This document shows positions 8,640 to 18,326 of a DNA stretch of 64,000 nt, in pieces. The stretch's first letter is position 1, and each line of letters opens with the position of its first letter. Source of the stretch: Thiothrix eikelboomii (GTDB lineage: Bacteria; Pseudomonadota; Gammaproteobacteria; Thiotrichales; Thiotrichaceae); assembly GCF_900167255.1 (NCBI RefSeq), contig NZ_FUYB01000003.1:62001-126000 (forward strand), in the 5' to 3' direction. The notes under the pieces are model-generated. The model saw nothing but the letters and a program-made list of their open reading frames with translations. It searched no databases and had not been told where the DNA came from. Position numbers and translations under genes: made by a program.

Positions 8640-11600
8640 ACATAGAGGCAAGCCCTTATCCGGGTTTACGCCCTTATCGAGAAGATGAATATCATAAATT
8701 CTTTGGACGGCAAGCCGATGCAGAGATTTTAATTGATAAATTATTAACGAATCGCTTAACCTTGTTATTCGCAGCCAGTGGGGTGGGCAAAAGCTCTTTA
8801 CTTCAAGCAGCGATTATCCCCAAACTCAAAGCAGCTGAGGGTGAAAATCTCTCCGTCGCCTATCACAATGATTGGATTAGCCCACCCACACAGAGCGTTA
8901 AACTAGCCGTCTTAAATGCACTGCAAGCCAGCAAAATCATTGCCGCTGATACTGATTTTTCGGACGATACTTTGCCAGAAATTTTAAGTTTTAGCTCTGC
9001 ATTAGTACGCCCTCCTTTTGTCTTGATCTTGGATCAATTTGAAGAATTTTTCCGCTATCAACGGGCTGGTTCTGAATTTCAAATCTTTATTGATCAACTG
9101 ATTACTCTGATTACTGCACCCCCATTAGCTTTGAGTTTAGTAATTTCGATGCGCGAAGATTTTGCGCTGGAATTAAATGCGTTTAAACCCAAACTCCCAA
9201 CTATTTTATTTGAGAATTTTTATCGCCTAGAAAAGCTTGGACGTGATACCGCGCTAATGGCGATTGAAGCACCCGTTAAACAGCTTGGTTTTCGTTATGA
9301 GCCCGAACTACTTAAAGCCCTTACCCATGACCTACTCAGTCGTGAATTAGATCTTAACCCTAATTTGCCCGTGGCTGAGCTACGCATGACTGTCGAGCCA
9401 CCCTATTTACAAATCGTCTGTGCCCATGTCTGGGAGTTAAATAAAAATAATCCTGATAAATCACTCCATTTAGCCAGCTATATAAAAGCTGGACGCGCTC
9501 AGGGTATTTTGAAAAGTTATATCGAGCATACCTTAGATAGCTTCAGCCATAAAGAAAAACGACTCGCTGCGCAAGCCTTTGATCTTTTAGTCAATCAGCG
9601 GGGCGTGAAAATGGCTTACACCGTGCCAGCGCTTGCTAAGACCTTAAAGGTTAAAAACTCTGAATTACAGGCTGTTCTGGAAAAGCTAGAAAAGGTGCGC
9701 GTTTTACGCAAACAGCAACGCGCAGAAGAAACTTGGTATGAACTCTATCATGATATGTTCTCAACCAGCCTTGAAACTTGGAATAGTGCTTGGAAAAATA
9801 AAATACGGTCGAGACGCGACCTCAAAATCTTATTGGGTAGTCTATTAGGTATCTGCTTGATTATTGCGGGTATTGATGTGTATGTAAACTCACAATTTTA
9901 CCACTTACGCCTCAGTGCTAAACAATACTCTGATCGAATTGAATTATGGCAAGGCATGACCGATAATAGCCTTTGGCCTTTTGATCTTTTCCGTCAACGT
10001 CAATATCTTGCAGAAACTCATCTCACCCGTGATGATTTAGAGCCGGATAAACGCTTTTCGCAGAAAAATATTTATCGTGACCATGATTTACAAACACCAT
10101 TAATTATTAATCGCCCGATTGAAGAACGCATAACAGGGCTAGCAGAAAATGGTGATTACCTTGCAGCAGTTCAATTAGCACAGGATACGATCACTCCGAA
10201 TAATATTGAATTAGCTAAACGAGTCATTCCGCATTTAAACGCCATTAACACTGAAACTGCAGCACAAGCTGTTTATAGTTTGCTTAAAGAATCTTCAAGT
10301 AAAACTATCAAAAACACACTAGCTGATGAAGCAACACAAGGTAGAAATGGTATAATCTTACTAAGGCATGGACTGGACTCCTTACAACTGCCAGAGTCAT
10401 CTACTAATCACTCATCCAAAGCCGAGTTTATTTTCTGGCAAAACCAATTAAGCTTTCAAGCTACTAGATTAGATGTTTTAGATAAATGGCTTAACTGGAA
10501 GGTTACTGATCTTGAAAAACTACTAAGTACACCTTATACAGAAAAAATAAGCATTTACTTAGACGATTTAATTAAAAACCATGATTCATTTAACGAAGCG
10601 GCAATAGAAATAGCAGTAAGTTTAAATACTCCAAATATAAAATCTTATTTATTAAATTCACTGGCAACAGAAAAAAATCCATCCACTAGAATTTCTATAA
10701 TTAGCAACTTAGCGAAGCTAAAGGCAGAAGAAGCAAGCTCTGAATTAATAGATAGCATAATAGACGAGACAATCAACGAGATAATAAATGAATTAAATAA
10801 TGGAAACTTAGAAACTATTACAACTGCTATTAAAGCAATAAAATCATTGCCCAATCAAAAAACAACCCCATTCTTGATCAAATTATTAAAAAACGAAGAT
10901 AGTAAAACTCGCAATACAGCTGCTTATACGTTAAATTTATTAAAAAATCAAACCACTATTCCTGAATTTGTTAAATTATTAAACGACAAAAACCTTGAAA
11001 TTCGCAGTATAGCCATGTATGCATTAGGATCATTAAAAGCTCAAACTGCCATACCTGATTTGATGCAGTTATTAAAAGATGAAAATCCCAGTATCCGTAG
11101 TGAGGCTATTCAAGCTCTAGGCTCACTCAAAGCTCAAGCTGCTATTTCTGAACTGATTAAACTGCTAAAAGATAAAGACGATGATGTACGTTATCTAGCT
11201 ATTCGAACTCTAGGTTTATTGCAAGCTCAAGCCTCTAGCTCAGAACTCATTTTATTATTAAAAGATGAGAATAGTACAATTCGTAGTGCTGCTATTTATG
11301 CCTTAAGTCAATTAAAAAATAAAACGCCTCTATCAGAAACTATCAATCTATTGAAAGATGAAAGCGAACAGGTACGTAGCGCTGCTATTTATGCCTTAAG
11401 TCAATTAAAAAACCAAGCTGCCATCCCTGAACTCAGAAATCTATTAAAAGATGAAAATGAACAAGTACGTGGTACCGCTATTCAAGCTCTAAGCTTCTTA
11501 AAAGCTCAAGCTACAACTCCCGATTTTATTGTTTTATTAAAAGATGATGAAGCCAATATACGTAAACAAGCCACTCTAGCTTTAAGCTCATTACCCACCA

Positions 11601-12808
11601 AAACTGCTATTCCTGCATTAATTAAACTATTAAAAGATGAAGATGAAGAAGTACGTAATGCAGCTATTAAAACTTTAGATTCATTACAAGCTCAAATAAC
11701 TATACCTGAACTCATTAAATTAAAAAAACACTCAAAGTATGTGCAAACAAATAACCTTTTATATAAAGAAAACCCTTCAATAACTTCAAATATTAATTAT
11801 ATTCTAAATCTATCAACTCTTGAGCAAATGGATAAAGAACATAAAAACCAATATCTAATTAACAAGTACATATCTCAAGAGCAATTATACTTTCTTTTAC
11901 AAAAACTAAAGCAGAATAAAGTCTCACCCACCCTCATCGCCCTCAGCCTAGAAAAAAATACCAATAGCCTTAATCAAACACAAAAAAACTTAATATCCAA
12001 GGCTTTAAGCCTAGTAGACAGAACCGTACTTGCCGAAGCCAAAGCAGAATTAGCTCAGCTTGAGCAACTCGAAGCTCACACGCAAGCTAAGCAAAATACG
12101 CTTTGGCCACTTTTAAGTGCAGCTGAGCTAAAAACAAAAATTGCTGAAAATAAGACTAAAATAACTAACTGGCGTTATCAGCGTGACCTCCCTCCCCCTG
12201 ATCCAAGCCATCAATTGACGACGGCTGAGCTTAAACAACAAGAGCAAGAACAGGATGACTATGAATATGCCCGTATCCTAGCCTATGAATACAGTTTTGA
12301 TCTCGCCCTCTTAGATGAAGCAACAGCACTACAATTCCTGCACGATGATCTTTATGAAGTGCGTGAGGCAGTCGCTCGTGGTTTAGCGAATAGCCCGTTT
12401 CTAGGTGTAGGTTTATTGAAAAAATTAGAAAAAACTTGGCTGACCACTGATGATCCCATTGAGCGCCAAGCCGTGTTTCATGCGCTTGATCTGTGTTTAT
12501 TAGCCCTCGAACACACTGGCACGGCCAAAGAACTAGCAGAATTGCAAGCCTATTTAGCCGCGTTAAAAGCCTATCCCACATCTGATGATAATAAGGATCA
12601 TCCTGCTAAATTAGCCATTCTCCCACGGATGGATTGGACGGTGACTTTATTAAACTGGCGGATTGAAGCACAAAAAGAATTAAAAACCGCAACTGAAGAA
12701 CGATTCCCTGCTTTATTACAAGCATACTGTTTAAATCCTGATGGTAGTGATCTGCCCAAGGAAGCCTGTAAAAACCCAAGCATCCTGAGTTTATATGAGC
12801 AGGAGTAA
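8636..12808 (+). CDS. nSTAND1-type NTPase with transmembrane segment and HEAT repeats
   Basis: Large (1390-residue) STAND-type signalling ATPase, the central switch of the cassette. It opens with SPYPGLRPYREDEYHKFFGR, the signature start of nSTAND1 proteins. Walker A (ASGVGKSS) follows near residue 50 and Walker B (VLILDQFEEFF) near 130. A winged-helix-like region follows. A single hydrophobic segment around residues 395-418 (LGSLLGICLIIAGIDVYV) suggests membrane anchoring. Residues about 741-1035 form nine full and one partial HEAT repeats of exactly 31 residues, a typical STAND sensor array. The last 350 residues are helical, with further HEAT-like parts. The start overlaps the SIR2-like stop (ATGA), so the two are probably translated together. 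The middle third is AT-rich. The general type is confident; the trigger is unknown. Confidence 0.85.
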   Translation: MNIEASPYPGLRPYREDEYHKFFGRQADAEILIDKLLTNRLTLLFAASGVGKSSLLQAAIIPKLKAAEGENLSVAYHNDWISPPTQSVKLAVLNALQASKIIAADTDFSDDTLPEILSFSSALVRPPFVLILDQFEEFFRYQRAGSEFQIFIDQLITLITAPPLALSLVISMREDFALELNAFKPKLPTILFENFYRLEKLGRDTALMAIEAPVKQLGFRYEPELLKALTHDLLSRELDLNPNLPVAELRMTVEPPYLQIVCAHVWELNKNNPDKSLHLASYIKAGRAQGILKSYIEHTLDSFSHKEKRLAAQAFDLLVNQRGVKMAYTVPALAKTLKVKNSELQAVLEKLEKVRVLRKQQRAEETWYELYHDMFSTSLETWNSAWKNKIRSRRDLKILLGSLLGICLIIAGIDVYVNSQFYHLRLSAKQYSDRIELWQGMTDNSLWPFDLFRQRQYLAETHLTRDDLEPDKRFSQKNIYRDHDLQTPLIINRPIEERITGLAENGDYLAAVQLAQDTITPNNIELAKRVIPHLNAINTETAAQAVYSLLKESSSKTIKNTLADEATQGRNGIILLRHGLDSLQLPESSTNHSSKAEFIFWQNQLSFQATRLDVLDKWLNWKVTDLEKLLSTPYTEKISIYLDDLIKNHDSFNEAAIEIAVSLNTPNIKSYLLNSLATEKNPSTRISIISNLAKLKAEEASSELIDSIIDETINEIINELNNGNLETITTAIKAIKSLPNQKTTPFLIKLLKNEDSKTRNTAAYTLNLLKNQTTIPEFVKLLNDKNLEIRSIAMYALGSLKAQTAIPDLMQLLKDENPSIRSEAIQALGSLKAQAAISELIKLLKDKDDDVRYLAIRTLGLLQAQASSSELILLLKDENSTIRSAAIYALSQLKNKTPLSETINLLKDESEQVRSAAIYALSQLKNQAAIPELRNLLKDENEQVRGTAIQALSFLKAQATTPDFIVLLKDDEANIRKQATLALSSLPTKTAIPALIKLLKDEDEEVRNAAIKTLDSLQAQITIPELIKLKKHSKYVQTNNLLYKENPSITSNINYILNLSTLEQMDKEHKNQYLINKYISQEQLYFLLQKLKQNKVSPTLIALSLEKNTNSLNQTQKNLISKALSLVDRTVLAEAKAELAQLEQLEAHTQAKQNTLWPLLSAAELKTKIAENKTKITNWRYQRDLPPPDPSHQLTTAELKQQEQEQDDYEYARILAYEYSFDLALLDEATALQFLHDDLYEVREAVARGLANSPFLGVGLLKKLEKTWLTTDDPIERQAVFHALDLCLLALEHTGTAKELAELQAYLAALKAYPTSDDNKDHPAKLAILPRMDWTVTLLNWRIEAQKELKTATEERFPALLQAYCLNPDGSDLPKEACKNPSILSLYEQE
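10859..11740 (+). repeat. Tandem 93-bp repeats encoding 31-residue HEAT units
   Basis: The sensor part of the STAND gene consists of about nine and a half units of 93 bp. At protein level each unit follows the pattern (A/T)-I-P-x-L-x-x-LLKDE-(10 residues)-A-I-x-A-L-x-x-LK-x-Q. Two adjacent units are almost identical in DNA: the stretch GCTGCTATTTATGCCTTAAG and the bases after it occur at about 11288 and again 93 bp later. This indicates recent unit duplication or gene conversion. Confidence 0.85.
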
Positions 12809-12822
12809 TAGGGAGCTTAGCC

Positions 12823-13422
12823 ATGTCAACTTTAATTTATGATTTTTTCATTTCCGCTGTCGAAGCCGATCAAGCCTGGGTACAGCAACATTTATTACCG
12901 ATTTTAACCGCTGCAAACAAACGCTATCTGACTGAAGCAGAATTTCAGCCCGGTCAACCACGCCTGTTAGAACTTGAACGCGCTATCACGCACAGTGAAA
13001 AAACATTACTGATCCTATCTGCAGCTTATCTACAAACAGATAGCAACGTGATTATTGATTTATTTGCCATGCACTATGGTTTGGAGACGCGCACTTGGCC
13101 CGTGATTCCGCTATTACTGGCTAAACTTGAACTGCCGCCCCGCTTGCGCTTGGTGATTCCTTTAGACTTTAGTCAGGCTGCTGCTTATCCTGATAATTAT
13201 CGGCGCTTGTTAAACAGCACTGAACTTCCGAGCTTGCCTAAACCTTTGCCTGCGCAAGGCTTAAACCCCGTACAAAAACTACAGCTCGAACGCCAACAAC
13301 GCCTAACCCATAAACTGGCACGCCTGCAAAACCAATATGACCTCGAAACTCGTGAAGAAGAAAAAATGCGCTTGGAGTATTTGATTAAAGACACTCAAGC
13401 CAGTTTGGATGCACTGAGTTAG
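12823..13422 (+). CDS. TIR-like protein with C-terminal effector-associated helical motif
   Basis: Third gene of the cassette, 199 residues. The N-terminal 130 residues match the TIR fold: YDFFISAVEADQAWVQQHLL (strand A with the DxxW helix), then ERAITHSEKTLLILSAAYLQ (the conserved strand D/S-x-x-YL segment), then WPVIPLLL. In active TIR NADases a W...E pair follows the YL motif. Here the equivalent stretch is SNVIIDLFAMHY, with Asp where Glu is expected and no Trp, so NADase activity is doubtful. The C-terminal 50 residues hold RLQNQYDLETREEEKMRLE, the same motif as in the SIR2-like protein. It starts 15 bases after the STAND stop, with AGGGAG as ribosome site. It probably couples to the SIR2-like or STAND protein through the shared helix; that is inference. 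Confidence 0.7.
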   Translation: MSTLIYDFFISAVEADQAWVQQHLLPILTAANKRYLTEAEFQPGQPRLLELERAITHSEKTLLILSAAYLQTDSNVIIDLFAMHYGLETRTWPVIPLLLAKLELPPRLRLVIPLDFSQAAAYPDNYRRLLNSTELPSLPKPLPAQGLNPVQKLQLERQQRLTHKLARLQNQYDLETREEEKMRLEYLIKDTQASLDALS

Positions 13423-13578
13423 CTAATAGCATTAAACCGCCACCATCAGCAATACAAACAAAAAGTACAAAAACACTGCCAGTTTATCCATGTCGCTCTG
13501 TGAAAAAACTACCTACACTATTCGCAACACTCTAGCTCGCTGGGAAAGCGAGCATACTTCTCATCATCAGGAGGCGTT

Positions 13579-14289
13579 ATGATCACTCACACCGTTCAAG
13601 GCGTTGCTGTCAAACAGATTAACCGCGCTGAGGCTGCGACTATTGATGGTCTTGCTCAACTAGGCGCGGCTACCGTTCACGAGGCACAAGGGCGTATTGG
13701 TAACTTAAACCCGAATATTCGCCCCATTTATTCCGGTGCACGCATTGCGGGCAGTGCAATTACGGTACTCGCGCAGCCCGGCGATAATTGGATGCTTCAT
13801 GTTGCCATTGAGCTATGCCAACCCGGAGATATTTTAGTGGTCGGAACGACCACGCCTTGTACCGATGGCTATTTCGGTGATTTATTAGCAACCTCGGCAC
13901 AAGCTCGCGGCGTCCGTGGTTTAATCATTGATGCGGGGGTGCGTGATGTGCGGGATCTGACTGAGATGAACTTCCCCGTTTGGTCGAAAGCGATTTCGAT
14001 TAAAGGCACCGTGAAAAATACCTTAGGTTCGGTGAATGTACCGATTATCTGTGCAGGCCAGTCTATTATGCCCGGTGATGTGATCGTCGCAGACGATGAT
14101 GGTGTCTGTGTCGTGCCACGCCTACAAGCCGCTAAGACTTTAGAGATCGCTCAAAAGCGTGAGGCCTTTGAAGGTGAAAAACGCGCCAAACTCGCCTCCG
14201 GTATTTTAGGTCTAGATATGTATAAGATGCGCCCCGGCTTGGAAGCCGCCGGTTTTAAGTATGTTGAGCGCTTGGAGGATTTAGCATGA
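13579..14289 (+). CDS. ligK: 4-carboxy-4-hydroxy-2-oxoadipate aldolase / oxaloacetate decarboxylase (LigK/GalC)
   Basis: Class II (divalent-metal) pyruvate aldolase of the RraA-like fold. It splits 4-carboxy-4-hydroxy-2-oxoadipate into pyruvate and oxaloacetate and usually also decarboxylates oxaloacetate, ending the protocatechuate 4,5-cleavage route. Visible hallmarks are [18 protein letters not shown] near residue 32, PGDILVVG near 92, and [17 protein letters not shown] near 115, which holds the Arg and Asp of the active site in relatives. Length is 236 residues, normal. An excellent ribosome site (AGGAGG) stands before the ATG. The stop overlaps the ligJ start (ATGA), the first of three coupled junctions running to ligB. 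The 156-base gap upstream probably carries its own promoter. Confidence 0.9.
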   Translation: MITHTVQGVAVKQINRAEAATIDGLAQLGAATVHEAQGRIGNLNPNIRPIYSGARIAGSAITVLAQPGDNWMLHVAIELCQPGDILVVGTTTPCTDGYFGDLLATSAQARGVRGLIIDAGVRDVRDLTEMNFPVWSKAISIKGTVKNTLGSVNVPIICAGQSIMPGDVIVADDDGVCVVPRLQAAKTLEIAQKREAFEGEKRAKLASGILGLDMYKMRPGLEAAGFKYVERLEDLA

Positions 14290-15328
14290 GTAAGCCATTA
14301 ATTATTGACTGCCACGGTCACTATACTACCGCCCCCGATGAGCTAGGCGAATACCGTGATCAGCAAAAACAAGAACTCAAAACTGATCCGCTCTTCGAGC
14401 ATGTCAAAGGTATGATTAAGATTAGCGATGATCAGATTCGTGATAGCCTCGAAGGTGCACAACTCAAATTACAACGTGAACGGGGGACTGATCTTGCGGT
14501 CTTTTCACCCCGTGCGAGTTGGATGGGGCATCATATTGGCAATCAAACCACCAGCCAGTATTGGACTGAGCATTGCAATGATTTGATTTATCGTATTACC
14601 GACCTCTATCCGCAAAATTTTATTGGGGCCGCGCAATTACCCCAATCACCGAATGCCGATATGAAAGCCAGCGCTAAAGAGCTGGAGCGGTGTGTATTAG
14701 AGCTTGGCTTTGTAGGCTGTAATCTAAGCCCTGATCCATCCGGTGGACATTGGACAGCACCACGCATGGATGATCCTTATTGGTATCCCATCTATGAAAA
14801 GATGTGCGAACTCAATGTACCCGCCATGATTCATGTCAGTGCCTCTTGCCACCCATGCTTTGATACCACTGGCTCACATTATCTCAGTGCGGATACCGCA
14901 GCCTTCCAGCATTACATGATGGCAAAAACGCTATTTAAAGATTTCCCTGAGCTTAAATTGATTATTCCGCATGGTGGTGGAGCCGTTCCTTATCATTGGG
15001 GTCGGTTTCGTGGTTTAGCGGATATGATGAAGCTACCGCATTTGAACGAGATTATCCGTGAACATATCTATTTCGATACCTGTGTTTATCATCAAGAAGG
15101 CATAGATTTACTGTTAGAAGTAGTACCGATTGAGAATATTCTCTTTGCCTCAGAAATGATTGGTGCAGTACGCGGCATTGATCCGCAAACCGGTCATTAT
15201 TTTGATGATACCAAGCGCTATATCGACGGTAGTGCCTTAAGTGCCGAAGATAAACGCAAAGTATTTGAATTGAATACTCGTCATGTCTTCCCACGTTTGG
15301 ATGCACGCTTGCAAGAGGTCGGCTTATT

Positions 15329-15332
<4 letters not shown>
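14286..15332 (+). CDS. ligJ: 4-oxalomesaconate hydratase (LigJ, amidohydrolase family)
   Basis: Zinc-dependent hydratase of the amidohydrolase superfamily that adds water to the 4-oxalomesaconate tautomer, giving the substrate of LigK. The N-terminal metal motif [10 protein letters not shown] is at residues 6-15. [14 protein letters not shown] comes near residue 78, [14 protein letters not shown] near 180 and [15 protein letters not shown] near 223, followed by [15 protein letters not shown]. Length 348 residues fits LigJ. It is translationally coupled to ligK upstream and to ligA downstream, each by an ATGA overlap. Context and sequence agree, so the call is firm. Confidence 0.88.
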
Positions 15333-16560
<1,228 letters not shown>

Positions 16561-16590
16561 CACCTTGCTGCAATCATCAACAAAGATAAA

Positions 16591-16614
16591 GATAGAAGCT
16601 GCTTGGCTTCTATC
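16591..16614 (+). terminator. Hairpin after ligB
   Basis: Nine-bp perfect stem GATAGAAGC / GCTTCTATC with a six-base loop, 30 bases behind the ligB stop. No T-run follows directly. The remainder of the 222-base gap before ligC is AT-rich and probably holds the ligC promoter, but no clear box stands out. Confidence 0.45.
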
Positions 16615-16782
16615 TGAACTACTCATTTTAGCCCTACTTTGTGCAAATTCATGACTGCACACAATGGGTACTTTTCTAATAAAAACCTAGCTATTTCCTT
16701 TATTAAAACGGCTAACACTAGCTTCTCATTGACGACTTAGTACAATCTAAAACCTTCATGCAGAGGCTAGAGTTTAGGAGGA

Positions 16783-17730
16783 ATGATGAAAATTTGTATG
16801 GTCGGCCAAGGTGCATTTGGCCAGAAGCATTTAGATGCTTTAAAAAATATTCCTGATGTTGAAGTCGTCAGTTTAGTCGGTGGCACCGAAGAGAGTACCC
16901 GGGAAGTTGCCGAGAAATACGGTATCCCCTTCTGGACTCTCGACCTAGCAGAGGGTTTAGCGCAACCCGGTGTAGACGCCGCGATTATTACCTCGCCCAC
17001 TCCTATCCATGCAGCACAAGCCCTACAAGTGATGGATGCGGGCAAACATGTCATGATCGAAATCCCAATGACCGATAGCCTTGCCGATGCTGAGGCAGTC
17101 TGCGCTAAGCAACAGGAAACCGGCTTAGTCGCGATGGCTGGACACACCCGCCGTTTTAATCCTAGCCACCAATGGATACACAAGAAAATTGTGGCGGGCG
17201 AGCTGAAAATCCAACAAATGGATGTACAAACCTATTTCTTCCGCCGTCAGAATCTGAATGCTTTAGGTCAAGCGCGTTCATGGACTGACCATTTACTCTG
17301 GCATCATGCTTGTCATACCGTCGATTTATTTGCTTATCAAACGGGTGAAAAGATCGTACAAGTCCAAGCCTTACAAGGGCCTAAACACCCTGAGTTAGGG
17401 ATTGCGATGGATATGAGCATTGGCCTGAAATCAGAATCTGGGGCAATTTGTACTTTATCGCTGTCCTTCAATAATAATGGCCCACTTGGTTCCTTCTTCC
17501 GTTATATCTGTGATAACGGTACTTATCTGGCGCGGTATGATGATCTCGTCGATGGCTACGAAAAGCCAATTGATGTCAGTCAAGTCGATGTATCCATGAA
17601 TGGAATTGAACTGCAAGATCGGGAATTTATTGCTGCGATTAAAGAAAAGCGCGAACCCAATGCGAGTGTGCAACAAGCCTTGGCGGCCATGCGAGTCTTG
17701 GATTTATTAGAACAGCAGTTAGAAAACTAG
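16783..17730 (+). CDS. ligC: 4-carboxy-2-hydroxymuconate-6-semialdehyde dehydrogenase (LigC)
   Basis: NADP-dependent oxidoreductase of the Gfo/Idh/MocA family that oxidises the hemiacetal of the LigAB ring-cleavage product to 2-pyrone-4,6-dicarboxylate. The N-terminal Rossmann loop KICMVGQGAFGQKHLDALKN is typical of LigC. ITSPTPIHAAQAL and the KHVMIEIPMTDS segment (the family's K-x-x-x-x-E-K/I-P region) follow near residues 65-95, and TDHLLWHHACHTVDLFAY near 170 includes the conserved catalytic His region. Length 315 residues is normal. A strong AGGAGGA ribosome site precedes two adjacent ATGs. It stands a little apart from ligAB and is followed by a clear terminator. Confidence 0.88.
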   Translation: MMKICMVGQGAFGQKHLDALKNIPDVEVVSLVGGTEESTREVAEKYGIPFWTLDLAEGLAQPGVDAAIITSPTPIHAAQALQVMDAGKHVMIEIPMTDSLADAEAVCAKQQETGLVAMAGHTRRFNPSHQWIHKKIVAGELKIQQMDVQTYFFRRQNLNALGQARSWTDHLLWHHACHTVDLFAYQTGEKIVQVQALQGPKHPELGIAMDMSIGLKSESGAICTLSLSFNNNGPLGSFFRYICDNGTYLARYDDLVDGYEKPIDVSQVDVSMNGIELQDREFIAAIKEKREPNASVQQALAAMRVLDLLEQQLEN

Positions 17731-17747
17731 GCCGCAAACTGCATCAA

Positions 17748-17773
17748 AAGCCGTGTTGATCAGAACACGGCTT
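17748..17773. terminator. Bidirectional terminator between ligC and the copper operon
   Basis: A 10-bp perfect stem AAGCCGTGTT / AACACGGCTT with a 6-base loop sits between the convergent ligC and DUF411 genes. The A-rich left flank would give a U-rich tail for leftward transcription. Confidence 0.65.
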
Positions 17774-17798
17774 GATCACTTAGCTAGTGCACAACGAC

Positions 17799-18311
17799 TT
17801 ATTTACCCGCCGGATAATCTGCAAATACCCCCACCGTTTCACCCTCCTTGTAGCTTAGGACTTGATAAGCATCCGCTGGCCGCCCTGCAACTTCCATCCC
17901 CGGCGAGCCAATCGGCATACGTGGCACGGTTAAACCAGAAATAGGCGGTTTTTCTAGCAATAAGCGTTTAATATCCCACGCAGGTACATGCCCTTCAATC
18001 GCATAGCCATCGACAAAAGCGGTATGGCAAGAACCCATACCTGCACCTAATTTTGCTTGCTCTTTATAGGGAAGCAGATTATCGACATCCTGTGCCTGCA
18101 CTGAAAAACCATTTTCCTCCAAATGCTTGATCCATACTTTACAACAACCACAGCTGGCACTTTTATACACTTGCACCACAGGCAGAACCTGCGTAGCTTT
18201 AGCCGTGCTAAGTACTGGTTCTGACTGTGTTTCTGCCTTCAAGGAAATAGCGCTGAGGCTAACCCATCCACCGACCAAAGCTATCAGTGCTAACGTCCAT
18301 TGCTTTTTCAT
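17799..18311 (-). CDS. DUF411 periplasmic metal-binding protein, copper operon
   Basis: A 170-residue exported protein with an N-terminal signal segment (KKQWTLALIALVGGWVSLSA). The DUF411 hallmark YKSASCGCCKVWIKHLEENG, a thioredoxin-like start with a CGCC metal-binding motif, stands at about residues 50-70. GSCHTAFVDGYAIEGHVPA and the conserved LTVPRMPIGSPGME follow. DUF411 genes commonly accompany copper and silver resistance genes, and this one is the last of the cop operon, 15 bases after copD. Its role is likely periplasmic copper binding or transfer; that is inferred from motif and neighbours. Confidence 0.85.
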   Translation of the reverse strand: MKKQWTLALIALVGGWVSLSAISLKAETQSEPVLSTAKATQVLPVVQVYKSASCGCCKVWIKHLEENGFSVQAQDVDNLLPYKEQAKLGAGMGSCHTAFVDGYAIEGHVPAWDIKRLLLEKPPISGLTVPRMPIGSPGMEVAGRPADAYQVLSYKEGETVGVFADYPAGK

Positions 18312-18326
18312 CTTCAGTATCTCCGA

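Noticed and set aside
10859-11740. CRISPR-like tandem array
   Set aside because: The periodicity is 93 bp and in frame, encodes HEAT units, and has no constant repeat with unique spacers.
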